DNA of 13,291 nt, taken from the NCBI GenBank assembly GCA_028280915.1, contig JANQKX010000650.1, forward strand, positions 1-13,291, given 5' to 3'. This document shows, piece after piece, positions 7,067-13,291 of the stretch. Below the pieces are notes generated by a model. The model was given only the letters and a program-made list of their open reading frames with translations. It made no database searches and was not told the DNA's origin. The stretch's first letter is position 1; each line of letters starts with the position of its first letter. The position numbers and the translations under genes are program-made. This stretch comes from Kiloniellaceae bacterium (GTDB lineage Bacteria > Pseudomonadota > Alphaproteobacteria > Kiloniellales > Kiloniellaceae).

Positions 7067-7519
7067 ATGGCAGAATTGTCGATCGATCTCAGCTGGCAAC
7101 GCAGTACGCCGGAGCTGGCCGTGGGGCAGTATCAAACGGGTCACGACATTTATTTCAATGACAACTGTTCCATTCGCGCCGATGCGGCGCCCGATTGGGG
7201 CGGCGATCCCGAATCCGCCAATCCGGAACAGTCCCTCGCCGCGGCCCTCAGCAGCTGTCACATGATGACCTTCCTGTCCCTCGCCGCGCGGGCCCAGTGG
7301 CCCGTTGCCAGCTACCTCGACCATGCGGTGGCTGCGTTGGGGAAAACCCAGGCCGGACGCATGGCCGTTACGGAAATCACATTGCGGCCGCGGGTGAGAT
7401 TTGACAGCGGCTTTACGGTGACACAGGCGGAGTTAGAAAAAATGCACATCAAGGCCCATAAGCTTTGCTTCATCGCCAATTCCGTTTCCTCGGTCATCAA
7501 GGTGGAACCCCTTTCCTAA
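7067..7519 (+). CDS. OsmC/Ohr-family protein 1
   Basis: The 150-residue protein has the OsmC-family core. NPEQSLAAALSSCHMMTFLSLAA (52-74) carries the first reactive cysteine (Cys64), and KAHKLCFIANSV (129-140) carries the second (Cys134). In characterised members these two cysteines reduce organic or inorganic peroxides, with Cys64 as the peroxidatic residue. Size and motif spacing are normal for the family, and the protein should be cytoplasmic. The ATG has AAGGA about 7 bases upstream. The gene is the first of three co-directional genes and diverges from the LysR gene across a 159-base region with a candidate operator. Whether it is an Ohr-type hydroperoxide reductase or a general OsmC cannot be decided by eye. 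Confidence 0.88.
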   Translation: MAELSIDLSWQRSTPELAVGQYQTGHDIYFNDNCSIRADAAPDWGGDPESANPEQSLAAALSSCHMMTFLSLAARAQWPVASYLDHAVAALGKTQAGRMAVTEITLRPRVRFDSGFTVTQAELEKMHIKAHKLCFIANSVSSVIKVEPLS

Positions 7520-7531
7520 GTGATCGTCGCC

Positions 7532-7552
7532 GAAGGGGCGTCCCGTCCCTTC
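7532..7552 (+). other. Intercistronic stem-loop between the OsmC- and MaoC-like genes
   Basis: GAAGGGGCG and CGTCCCTTC form a 9-bp stem with one G-U pair and a 3-base loop. It begins 12 bases after the stop of the OsmC-like gene. There is no T-run after it, so it is not a classical terminator. It could protect the upstream message end or attenuate transcription into the MaoC-like gene. Confidence 0.45.
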
Positions 7553-7579
7553 CATCAATACAGATAAAGAGGTGGCATT

Positions 7580-8050
7580 ATGGCCAAGACCCTGTCCCAG
7601 TCGGAAATCGGCGCGACGTTCAAAACCGCGGCCAAGGTGATCACGCAGAGCGAGCAGGAGCTTTTCTGCGCCATAACGGAAAACAAGCTGCCCATGTTTT
7701 TGTCTGACGGCGCGGCCCACGCGAAGGGGTGGGACCGGCGGCTGGCGCCGGGTGTTCTGACCTTTTCCGTGGCGGTCGGCCTGATGGAAACATCGGGTAT
7801 TCTGGAGGACGTGGTGGCCTTTCTGGGGACGGACGAACTGCGGTTCGTGGCGCCGGTCCACATCGGCGATACCATCCACGTGGAAGTCGCCTTGAAGGAA
7901 AAACGGTTCTCCAAGGGCGGCAGCCGGGGCACCGTGCACTACGAATGGCGGGCGGTGAACCAGCACGGCAATGATGTGGTGCGGGCCAAAAATACTTGCA
8001 TGTTCAAGGTCGGTTTTTTGGAATCGGACCAGGCGGCGTCGGTGGGGTAG
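7580..8050 (+). CDS. MaoC-like hotdog-fold protein with altered active site
   Basis: The 156-residue protein matches the single-domain MaoC/R-hydratase hotdog fold: N-terminal strand region, then RRLAPGVLTFSVAVGLM (53-69) and LRFVAPVHIGDTI (87-99). The latter is the family pattern LxFxAPVxxGD. Typical MaoC hydratases add water to trans-2-enoyl-CoA using Asp and His in a D-x-N-P-x-H segment followed by a HG turn. By alignment these positions here are Asn35 and Phe40, and the turn reads Ala-Pro-Gly (56-58). Normal hydratase chemistry is therefore unlikely; binding of a CoA ester or another reaction remains possible. The ATG is preceded by AGAGGTGG at suitable spacing. It sits 60 bases after the first OsmC-like gene and 108 before the second, so the three are probably co-transcribed. 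Confidence 0.85.
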   Translation: MAKTLSQSEIGATFKTAAKVITQSEQELFCAITENKLPMFLSDGAAHAKGWDRRLAPGVLTFSVAVGLMETSGILEDVVAFLGTDELRFVAPVHIGDTIHVEVALKEKRFSKGGSRGTVHYEWRAVNQHGNDVVRAKNTCMFKVGFLESDQAASVG

Positions 8051-8158
8051 CCGTCAGCCCGGCATGCACTTCGGAAAGGGGCCCTGTTGCCGCGCGGAGA
8101 GGCGCGATAAACTCACGCCACCCTGCGGTCACGGCCGTTCCCCATTCGGAGGTGTTTT

Positions 8159-8749
8159 ATGAGCGAGAAGTTTTTTCACGTGGGCGACTTGGCCTCAAAG
8201 TTGCCCGAGCCCAGCCAATACGACCCCGGCCCCTTCAAAAAATCGCGCCCGCCCGAGCCGTTGCATTTCGAGGTGAACCTGACGGCCGAGGCCCACGACC
8301 GGCAGCAAAAATCGGGCCTGGTCCAGGTCAACATCCCCGGCTTTTCCCCTGTCAAGCTCTACTGTGACGAACAGATCCCCGTGGGCGACGACACCGCGCC
8401 GCCGCCGCTGGCCTTCTTCTGCGCCGGGATCGGTTTTTGCCTGATGACCCATCTGACCGACATTTATACCGCCCGCAAGATCAAGATCACCTCCTTGAAG
8501 CTGGAGCAGCGCCTGCGCTTCAAGACCAACCTGGGCACCATGCGCGAGCTGGGCCACACCACCGAGGGGGAAACGGAGGCCATCGAGACCCACGTGATCA
8601 TCGACAGCCCCGAGCCGCCCGAGCGCATCCGTGACCTCTTGGACGAAGCCGAAAACGCCTGCATGGCCCACCATGCCCTGCGCAACCCCGTCCCCTGGTC
8701 GTCGCGCCTGATCCACAACGGCCAGGAACTGATCAACCGCAGCGGCTAG
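8159..8749 (+). CDS. OsmC-family protein 2
   Basis: The 196-residue protein is an OsmC-family member with a non-conserved N-terminal extension of about 35 residues. The core has APPPLAFFCAGIGFCLMTHL (80-99), where Cys94 aligns with the peroxidatic cysteine and Cys88 is extra. AENACMAHHALRNPVP (164-179) places Cys168 in the second cysteine position. It is clearly not a recent duplicate of the first OsmC-like protein: length, motif wording and N-terminus all differ. A strong GGAGG lies 6 bases before the ATG. It is the last gene of the divergent three-gene set and ends 42 bases before the convergent DUF3253 gene. The OsmC fold is likely; peroxidase activity and substrate are inferred from the family. 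Confidence 0.83.
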   Translation: MSEKFFHVGDLASKLPEPSQYDPGPFKKSRPPEPLHFEVNLTAEAHDRQQKSGLVQVNIPGFSPVKLYCDEQIPVGDDTAPPPLAFFCAGIGFCLMTHLTDIYTARKIKITSLKLEQRLRFKTNLGTMRELGHTTEGETEAIETHVIIDSPEPPERIRDLLDEAENACMAHHALRNPVPWSSRLIHNGQELINRSG

Positions 8750-8791
8750 GGGCGGCGCCTCAAGCGTTCGGTGCGCAGGTTTTGTTGGGGG

Positions 8792-9136
8792 TTAGCTCGC
8801 AGGCAAGGTCAGCTTGATCAAGCCCTTGATGGGGGCATGGGGGTCGGCGGGTTTGCCTTTGCGCAGGATGACCAGGCGGTTGTGCCGGGCTAGATGCAAG
8901 GCCTGCTGTCGCACGGCCGGCAGGTAGCGGCGCCACAGATCGGTCGGGTCGCCTTTTTTGGCCCGGCTGTCGGCGACGGCGCGGGCGACGATTTGGGGAT
9001 CGACGGCGGTGCCCGCCTCCCGTTCTTCCAGATAACTCAGGATGGCCGCCGCGATGGGGTCGTCGGTGGCGGTGTCATCGGCCGAGGGGTCATCCGGATT
9101 TTCGGGCGGGCCGTGGGGTTCGGGGGAGGGGATCAT
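8792..9136 (-). CDS. DUF3253 small protein
   Basis: The 114-residue soluble protein has an acidic, proline-rich, probably disordered N-terminus (1-25) and a compact C-terminal domain. The domain pattern is AAAILSYLEERE, then VDPQIVARAVA, DLWRRYLPAVRQQALHLAR and ILRKGKPADP. This matches the DUF3253 family, which looks like a small winged-helix domain, but no function is established. The ribosome site is weak (GGAA about 7 bases before the ATG). The gene is convergent with the second OsmC-like gene and divergent from the NnrU gene, and shows no operon partner. Confidence 0.8.
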   Translation of the reverse strand: MIPSPEPHGPPENPDDPSADDTATDDPIAAAILSYLEEREAGTAVDPQIVARAVADSRAKKGDPTDLWRRYLPAVRQQALHLARHNRLVILRKGKPADPHAPIKGLIKLTLPAS

Positions 9137-9293
9137 TTTTGCGTTCCATATCGAGAAGGCGGGTTGCTTAGCACGGCGGCGCGGGCTTGGCGATAGGCTT
9201 GCCGCCGTGAAGGCATGGATTTGAAGGGATGGATTTGCGTTTGCGGAATCTGTAAAAAGGGCCGCAATGGAGTTGTAGGGAGGGGCGGAGCCT

Positions 9294-9995
9294 ATGACGG
9301 GTTCATTCGACGGTTTGATCGCCGCGGCCGTGGTTTTCGTGGGCGCGCATTTTCTTTTATCCAGTTTACCCGTGCGGCAGGTTTTAATCGCGCGGCTGAC
9401 CGTCGAGGGCTTTCGCGTGCTTTATGCCGTGGTCGCCTTGGCCAGCTTGATCTGGCTGCTGGTCGCCTACAATAGCGCGCCCTATGAAGAGCTCTGGGTG
9501 GTGCCCGGCTGGACCCATTGGGTGCCCATCGTGGTGATGCCCTTCGCGCTGATCCTCTTTGTCGCTGGCCTCACCACGCCCAGTCCCACGGCGGTGGGCG
9601 GCGAGAAATTGGTCTCCGATTCGGTCGCGGCGCCGGTGCGGGGCATTCAGACCATCACCCGCCACCCCTTTTTGTGGGGCGTGGCGCTCTGGGCGCTCAG
9701 TCATCTCTTGGTAAATGGGGATTTGGCCACGGTCATCCTGCTGCTTAGCCTCTTGATCCTGTGCTTTGGTGGTATGTGGCATATCGACTTGCGCCGGGAA
9801 CGGAGCTTGGGGGCGGCCTGGGGGCCGATCAAGTTGACCACCAGCGTGGTGCCCTTGGCCGCGGTTGTGGCGAAACGTACGACGATCGACTGGCGCGGCA
9901 TCGGCTGGTGGCGCCCGCTCGCCGGCGTGATTGTCTTTTTGGCCTTCATGCACTTGCATCAAATGGTGATCGGCGTCTCGCCCCTGCCGTACTAA
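9294..9995 (+). CDS. NnrU-family membrane protein
   Basis: The 233-residue protein has about six hydrophobic segments (roughly 6-22, 42-58, 74-92, 122-140, 143-160, 205-225). It carries the NnrU-family signature TRHPFLWGVALWALSHLLVNGD (121-142), with conserved Arg, His and Pro at the start and AHFLLSSLP (18-26) near the N-terminus. NnrU was named from denitrification gene clusters, and the family resembles methyltransferase-like isoprenylcysteine/NnrU membrane proteins; its reaction is not established. No nitrite or nitric-oxide reductase gene is present here, so a denitrification role is not supported by context. GGGAGG and a closer GGAG precede the ATG. The gene stands alone, convergent with the FAD hydroxylase gene, with a 49-base gap. 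Confidence 0.88.
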   Translation: MTGSFDGLIAAAVVFVGAHFLLSSLPVRQVLIARLTVEGFRVLYAVVALASLIWLLVAYNSAPYEELWVVPGWTHWVPIVVMPFALILFVAGLTTPSPTAVGGEKLVSDSVAAPVRGIQTITRHPFLWGVALWALSHLLVNGDLATVILLLSLLILCFGGMWHIDLRRERSLGAAWGPIKLTTSVVPLAAVVAKRTTIDWRGIGWWRPLAGVIVFLAFMHLHQMVIGVSPLPY

Positions 9996-10025
9996 GCTGG
10001 CGCGCCTAAGGGCACTCAAGTATTG

Positions 10026-10059
10026 CCCCGTGGGGGCGAGCCGCCTAAAGGCGCTCGCC
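10026..10059. other. GC-rich inverted repeats at the convergent nnrU/hydroxylase junction
   Basis: CCCC-GT-GGGG (10026-10035) adjoins GGCGAGC (10035-10041) pairing with GCTCGCC (10053-10059); the inner bases CGCC and GGC can extend the stem. The second hairpin overlaps the stop codon of the hydroxylase gene. It could block read-through from both sides, but neither strand has a T-run after it, so a factor-independent terminator is not supported. Confidence 0.3.
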
Positions 10060-11334
10060 GCGGGCCAGGCGGGGCAAGTCGCCCAGGAGGCCCATGGCGT
10101 GGCGCATGAAAAGGCGCTTGAGGGGCGGGGCTTGATTGACCATGGCCAGGCCCAGATCCCGGGCCAGGCGCAAGGGCGGCAGGTCGTTGGAAAACAGCCG
10201 GTTGAGGGCGTCGGTGGCCACGATCAAGGAGACATTGTCAAAGCGGCGCCAGCGCTCGTAGCGGGCAATCACCTGGGGGCTGCCGGTGTCCAGGCCCAGC
10301 CGTTGGGCGTCGACGATGCTTTCAGCCAGGGCCGCCACGTCGCGCAGGCCCAAATTGAGTCCTTGCCCGGCGATGGGGTGGATCAGATGGGCCGCGTCGC
10401 CGATCAGAGCCAGGCGCTGATCGCCATAGCGCTTCGCGTGCTGCAGCGCCAGGGGATAGGTCCAGCGTTTGCCCGCGACTCGGAGCCCGCCCAGACTGTC
10501 GCCGAAACGACGGGTCAGTTCCTGGGCGAAGGCCGCGTCGTCCAGCGCCATCATGTCCTGAACCAGGTCCCGGCGTTCGGTCCACACCAGGGAGGAGCGG
10601 TGGCGGGCGCCGCCCGGCCCGGCGCCTTCGCCGTCAGGAAGGGTGCGGTCGGTGAGAGGCAGCAGGGCAAAGGGGCCGGCAGGAAGGAAGTGCTCGTGAG
10701 CCACGTTGTCATGGGGCAGGTCGTGCCACACGGTACAGACGATCCCGTTCTGGGGATAATCCCAGTGGTCCAGGGCAATGCCCGCGTCGCCGCGCAGGGG
10801 CGAAGCCCGGCCGTCGGCCGCCACCAGCAAGCTGGCGGAGATTTCCTGGCCACCGTCGGTGTCAACCGTGACCTTGCCGCTTGCGCGGGTGACCCGGGCC
10901 GCCTGGGCCGGGGCCAAAAGGATCAAGTGATCCTGCCGGGCGGCCTTCTCCGCCAAGGCCCGCCGCAGGTTCTGGTTTTCCACGATGTAACCCAGGGGCG
11001 CGCCGTCCACGTCCTCGCAGTCATAATGCAGAAACAAGGCGGACGCGCGGCCCAAGCCGCCTCGGGGTGCCCGGGTGCCGTCGGTCACCCGGATGTCCGT
11101 GATGGGGGCCGCTTCCGCTGCCAGGGCCGGCCAGAGGCCGATGCCGTCCAGGATTTGCTTCGAGCCCCGGGCGATGGCCGAGGCCCGGCCGTCAAAGCCC
11201 TGGTCCAGGGCAACCTTCGGATCTTCCCGGTCGATCACCACCACGGAAAGGCCGGCTTCGGTCAGCGCAAGGCCCATGGTCAAGCCGACCATGCCGCCGC
11301 CGACCACGATCACCTGGGTGTGGATTTTGGCCAT
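10045..11334 (-). CDS. UbiH/UbiL-type FAD-dependent ubiquinone hydroxylase
   Basis: The 429-residue class A flavoprotein monooxygenase belongs to the UbiH/UbiF/VisC/COQ6 group. It has the FAD dinucleotide motif VVGGGMVGLTMGLAL (about 10-24), the DGRASAI segment (48-54), the DG motif VAADGRASPLR (171-181) and the GD motif LIGDAAHLIHPIAGQGLNLGL (310-330), which includes the ubiquinone-group HPxxGQGLN. These enzymes hydroxylate the aromatic ring of ubiquinone precursors using oxygen and NAD(P)H. In alphaproteobacteria one such protein can act at more than one ring position, so UbiH and UbiL cannot be separated here. I prefer the ATG at 11334: GGAG lies 10 bases upstream, but only 1 base before the alternative ATG at 11343. 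The gene is divergent from amtB across about 290 bases. Confidence 0.9.
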   Translation of the reverse strand: MAKIHTQVIVVGGGMVGLTMGLALTEAGLSVVVIDREDPKVALDQGFDGRASAIARGSKQILDGIGLWPALAAEAAPITDIRVTDGTRAPRGGLGRASALFLHYDCEDVDGAPLGYIVENQNLRRALAEKAARQDHLILLAPAQAARVTRASGKVTVDTDGGQEISASLLVAADGRASPLRGDAGIALDHWDYPQNGIVCTVWHDLPHDNVAHEHFLPAGPFALLPLTDRTLPDGEGAGPGGARHRSSLVWTERRDLVQDMMALDDAAFAQELTRRFGDSLGGLRVAGKRWTYPLALQHAKRYGDQRLALIGDAAHLIHPIAGQGLNLGLRDVAALAESIVDAQRLGLDTGSPQVIARYERWRRFDNVSLIVATDALNRLFSNDLPPLRLARDLGLAMVNQAPPLKRLFMRHAMGLLGDLPRLARGERL

Positions 11335-11481
11335 CTGTCGCATTCTCCGGCAAAAGGTTTGCTTAGCGGAAGATCCTCCTTTCCCGCTGCCCTGTCCAGT
11401 CGCTTCGCGGTCGAAAAGATCGCCTAATTTTTGAGCAATTCCTTATCCGTGATAAAAAAATAAGCATTTTGGCCCTATGCA

Positions 11482-11509
11482 ATGGTGTTGACCACGCTCA
11501 GAACACCAT
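11482..11509 (+). promoter_or_regulatory. Possible upstream activator site for amtB
   Basis: ATGGTGTT (11482-11489) and AACACCAT (11502-11509) are perfect 8-bp inverted arms around 12 bases. They lie about 60-90 bases before the predicted amtB transcription start, the usual place for an enhancer used by a sigma-54 activator. The GGTG and CACC elements recall NtrC sites, but their orientation and spacing do not match the classical TGCACC-N5-GGTGCA, so the activator is uncertain. Confidence 0.35.
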
Positions 11510-11542
11510 GGGTTTCGCCGATTCTTTCGCAGTGCAGCATTT

Positions 11543-11558
11543 TGGCACGGAACTTGAA
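11543..11558 (+). promoter_or_regulatory. Sigma-54 (RpoN) promoter of amtB
   Basis: TGGCACG-GAAC-TTGAA matches the consensus TGGCACG-N4-TTGCW at every fixed position except one (A for C in the -12 element). The spacing of the -24 GG and -12 G is exact. Transcription would begin near 11569, giving a leader of about 56 bases before the amtB ATG. This fits nitrogen-limitation control by NtrC and RpoN, the known regulation of ammonium channels. The rest of the 11344-11624 gap shows an AT-rich stretch with a small dyad TTATC-CGT-GATAA (11443-11455). Confidence 0.6.
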
Positions 11559-11624
11559 ATCTCCCCGCCAAAAGCTCGGCAGGGGTTGTGCCGGGCGCCA
11601 TTGCCAGAGAGGGAAGAGGTGAAA

Positions 11625-12977
11625 ATGATAAGGAAACTGACGGCGGGCGTTACGACCATACTGATGCTCCCAATCATGGCGACGCCCGCAGCCGCGGCGG
11701 TCGATCCTGAGACGGCTTTTGTCTTCAATACGTTCTCGTTTTTGATCCATGGCGTGTTGGTGATGTTCATGGCGGCCGGTTTCGCCATGTTGGAATCTGG
11801 CCTGGTGCGCAGCAAGAACACCGCCGCCATCTGCTTGAAAAACATCGCACTTTATTCCATCGCGGGGATCGCCTTTTACATCATCGGCTATAACCTGATG
11901 TATGGCGATGCCACCAATGCGTTTATTGGTTCATTTTCTCTGGGATACGGCAGTTCCGAGCCGGAGTTGGCGCTATTGGCGGCCGAATCTCCAACGTTGG
12001 AGCAGGTAGAAGCCTCCTTCGGCGATGGCTATTCGGTGATGTCGGACTGGTTCTTCCAGATGGTATTCGTGGCGACCACGGCGTCCATCGTCTCCGGCAC
12101 CTTGGCCGAGCGTATCAAGGTGTGGCCGTTTCTGATTTTCGTGGCAATCCTGGCGGCCTTCATTTATCCGATCCAGGGCTCTTGGAGCTGGGGAGAAGGC
12201 TTTCTCTTCGAGTTGGGCTTCTCGGACTTCGCCGGCTCGACCATCGTGCACTCCGTGGGCGGCTGGGCCGCCTTGGTGGGCGCCCTTTTGTTGGGGCCGC
12301 GCAAGGGCAAGTATGGCGAAAACGGCCGGGTTCATCCCCTGCCGGGCGCCAATCTGCCCCTGGCCACCTTGGGCACCTTCATCCTGTGGATGGGCTGGTT
12401 CGGCTTTAACGGCGGCTCCCAGTTGGCCTTGGGCTCGGCCTTGGATGCCACCGCCATGGCCATCGTCTATGTGAACACCAACCTGGCGGCAGCCGGCGGC
12501 GTGGTGGCGGCCATGGCCGTGACCCAGTTGATGTTCAAAAAGATCGACCTGACCATGTCCCTGAACGGCGCCCTGGCCGGCCTGGTGGCCATCACCGCCG
12601 GGCCCGATCTGGACAACCACTTCCTGTCCATCATCATCGGCGCGATCGGCGGTATCCTGGCCGTTGTGACCGTGCCCGTGCTCGATAAGCTGAAAATCGA
12701 CGACGTGGTAGGCGCCATTCCGGTTCACCTGGTGGCGGGCATCTGGGGGACCTTGGCGGTCGCGTTTTTTGGCGGTGGTAGCCTGGTTGCCCAGCTGACC
12801 GGCATCATCGCCGTGGGCGCCTTCGTGGTGGTGAGCAGCGGTATCGTCTGGGGAATCTTGAAGGTGACCATCGGTCTGCGGGCCAGCGACGACGACGAGG
12901 CGCTGGGGTTGGACCGGGCGGAGTTGGGACTGGAGGCTTATCCGGAGTTTGGTCGGGGTTCCCAAACCATCGGGTAA
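11625..12977 (+). CDS. amtB: Ammonium transporter AmtB
   Basis: The 450-residue protein is an inner-membrane Amt channel, conducting ammonium as a trimer. A signal peptide occupies about 1-25 (basic MIRK, hydrophobic core, ATPAAAA before cleavage). Eleven hydrophobic helices follow. SDFAGSTIVHSVGGWAALVG (200-219) holds the conserved recruiting Asp201 and the first pore histidine, His209. VGAIPVHLVAGIWGTLAV (362-379) holds the twin histidine, His368. The loop between helices 2 and 3 (about 95-140) is long and acidic, and the C-terminal tail (about 417-450) is the region where PII proteins dock in this family. I chose the ATG with AGAGG 5 bases upstream; an in-frame ATG 52 codons earlier would run through the sigma-54 promoter and give no signal peptide. 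No glnK gene adjoins it on either side. A strong hairpin terminates it downstream. Confidence 0.96.
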   Translation: MIRKLTAGVTTILMLPIMATPAAAAVDPETAFVFNTFSFLIHGVLVMFMAAGFAMLESGLVRSKNTAAICLKNIALYSIAGIAFYIIGYNLMYGDATNAFIGSFSLGYGSSEPELALLAAESPTLEQVEASFGDGYSVMSDWFFQMVFVATTASIVSGTLAERIKVWPFLIFVAILAAFIYPIQGSWSWGEGFLFELGFSDFAGSTIVHSVGGWAALVGALLLGPRKGKYGENGRVHPLPGANLPLATLGTFILWMGWFGFNGGSQLALGSALDATAMAIVYVNTNLAAAGGVVAAMAVTQLMFKKIDLTMSLNGALAGLVAITAGPDLDNHFLSIIIGAIGGILAVVTVPVLDKLKIDDVVGAIPVHLVAGIWGTLAVAFFGGGSLVAQLTGIIAVGAFVVVSSGIVWGILKVTIGLRASDDDEALGLDRAELGLEAYPEFGRGSQTIG

Positions 12978-13006
12978 GGTTCCGGATCTGCGGCCCTTGT
13001 TCCACG

Positions 13007-13056
13007 CTCGGGCAGCGGTTAGACTCTTTCTGAGACTGACCGCTGCCCGAGTCGTT
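13007..13056 (+). terminator. Strong hairpin terminator after amtB
   Basis: Two 20-base arms (13007-13026 and 13032-13051) pair with a perfect outer 13-bp stem, CTCGGGCAGCGGT with ACCGCTGCCCGAG, one G-U pair and one mismatch further in, around a 5-base loop. It starts 30 bases after the amtB stop. The trailing sequence TCGTTTT is only a modest T-run, but the stem is unusually stable, so termination or 3'-end protection is likely. Confidence 0.75.
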
Positions 13057-13141
13057 TTGCGCCCACGATTACTGTAAGTGCTTCAAAGCGCTCGGGTTTT
13101 TCATGATCATTGGGCCCGAGCCCTGTTTTTATCTGCCGCGC

Positions 13142-13291
13142 ATGCTTCACCGCCAGGACCTCCAAGCCTTTTACCCTTTTGGCCGATTGAACCGGCTGTT
13201 GGCCGACACGTCGCCGGGGCCGTCGCCCTTGCCGGACGGATCGCCCGTGATGCTGTCCCTGGGCGAGCCGCAAAATCAGCCGCCCGCCTTT
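13142..13291 (+). CDS. Aminotransferase class I/II, DapC-like (partial, 5' end only)
   Basis: The open frame runs off the window edge; 50 residues are visible. The pattern is MLHRQDLQAFYPFGRLNRLLAD, then VMLSLGEPQNQPPAF. It aligns without gaps to the N-terminus of succinyldiaminopimelate transaminases (DapC type: YPF-RL--LLA, then LSIGEP-H-PPAF). That enzyme makes succinyl-diaminopimelate for lysine and peptidoglycan synthesis using pyridoxal phosphate; the catalytic lysine lies outside the window. Family length favours the ATG at 13142, although an in-frame ATG at 13103 would add 13 residues, and neither has a clear ribosome site. The gene follows the amtB terminator, so it is probably transcribed separately. 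Confidence 0.7.
   Translation, partial: MLHRQDLQAFYPFGRLNRLLADTSPGPSPLPDGSPVMLSLGEPQNQPPAF

Noticed and set aside
9215..9237. 9-bp direct repeat ATGGATTTG upstream of the NnrU gene
   Set aside because: It is short, has no dyad symmetry and no link to a recognisable promoter, so chance is sufficient.
9294..9995. NnrU gene as evidence of a denitrification cluster
   Set aside because: No nitrite, nitric-oxide or nitrous-oxide reductase gene or NnrR-like regulator is nearby, and the family is widespread outside denitrifiers.
11372..11381. Strong ribosome-site-like AAGGAGGATC on the minus strand about 28 bases before the hydroxylase start region
   Set aside because: No start codon follows at usable distance (the next codons reach TAA quickly), so I do not call a leader peptide.
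10045..11427. Long open frames antisense to the hydroxylase gene, and other long antisense frames across the window
   Set aside because: They are high-GC shadows of well-supported genes: low-complexity, rich in Gly, Ala, Arg and His, with no recognisable domain.
11469..11624. Upstream in-frame ATG extending AmtB by 52 residues
   Set aside because: It would translate through the sigma-54 promoter, has no clear ribosome site, and would bury the obvious signal peptide beginning at 11625.

Overview
The window is GC-rich, uses NTG starts with GGAG-type ribosome sites, and carries an alphaproteobacterial-style UbiH/UbiL-like hydroxylase, an AmtB ammonium channel and a DapC-type aminotransferase close together. 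This suggests an alphaproteobacterium, probably a Rhodospirillales-like one; the assignment rests on recalled protein families and gene order, not on a search. I see no rRNA, tRNA, CRISPR array, insertion sequence or prophage gene. No gene-free stretch exceeds 300 bases.

Region 1 (43-936, minus) holds a membrane-anchored pentapeptide-repeat protein whose coding sequence is visibly more AT-rich than the rest.

Region 2 (1109-6907, minus) is the most interesting part. A LysR regulator is followed, on the same strand, by a thiamine-diphosphate (ThDP) enzyme, a transthyretin/5-hydroxyisourate-hydrolase-like protein, a DmdA-type tetrahydrofolate-dependent demethylase and an MFS transporter. The ThDP and transthyretin-like genes overlap by one base and the demethylase follows after 30 bases, so these three look like one translationally coupled operon; the MFS gene follows after 146 bases. 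The set reads as an inducible uptake-and-breakdown pathway for a methylated small molecule. The combination matches no pathway I know, and the transthyretin-like protein lacks the usual catalytic C-terminal tetrapeptide.

Region 3 (7067-8749, plus) is divergent from the LysR gene: OsmC-like protein, MaoC-like hotdog protein, second unrelated-looking OsmC-like protein. The MaoC-like protein lacks the usual hydratase Asp/His pair. The regulator's start region carries a near-consensus promoter whose -35 box overlaps a perfect inverted repeat, a good candidate for the LysR operator controlling both sides.

Region 4 (8792-9995) has a small DUF3253 protein (minus) and an NnrU-family membrane protein (plus).

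Region 5 (10045-13291) has a ubiquinone-type FAD hydroxylase (minus), divergent from amtB (plus). AmtB has a near-perfect sigma-54 promoter with an inverted repeat upstream, as expected for nitrogen control, and ends in a strong hairpin. No glnK (PII) gene sits beside amtB. The window closes inside the start of an aminotransferase gene resembling succinyldiaminopimelate transaminase.
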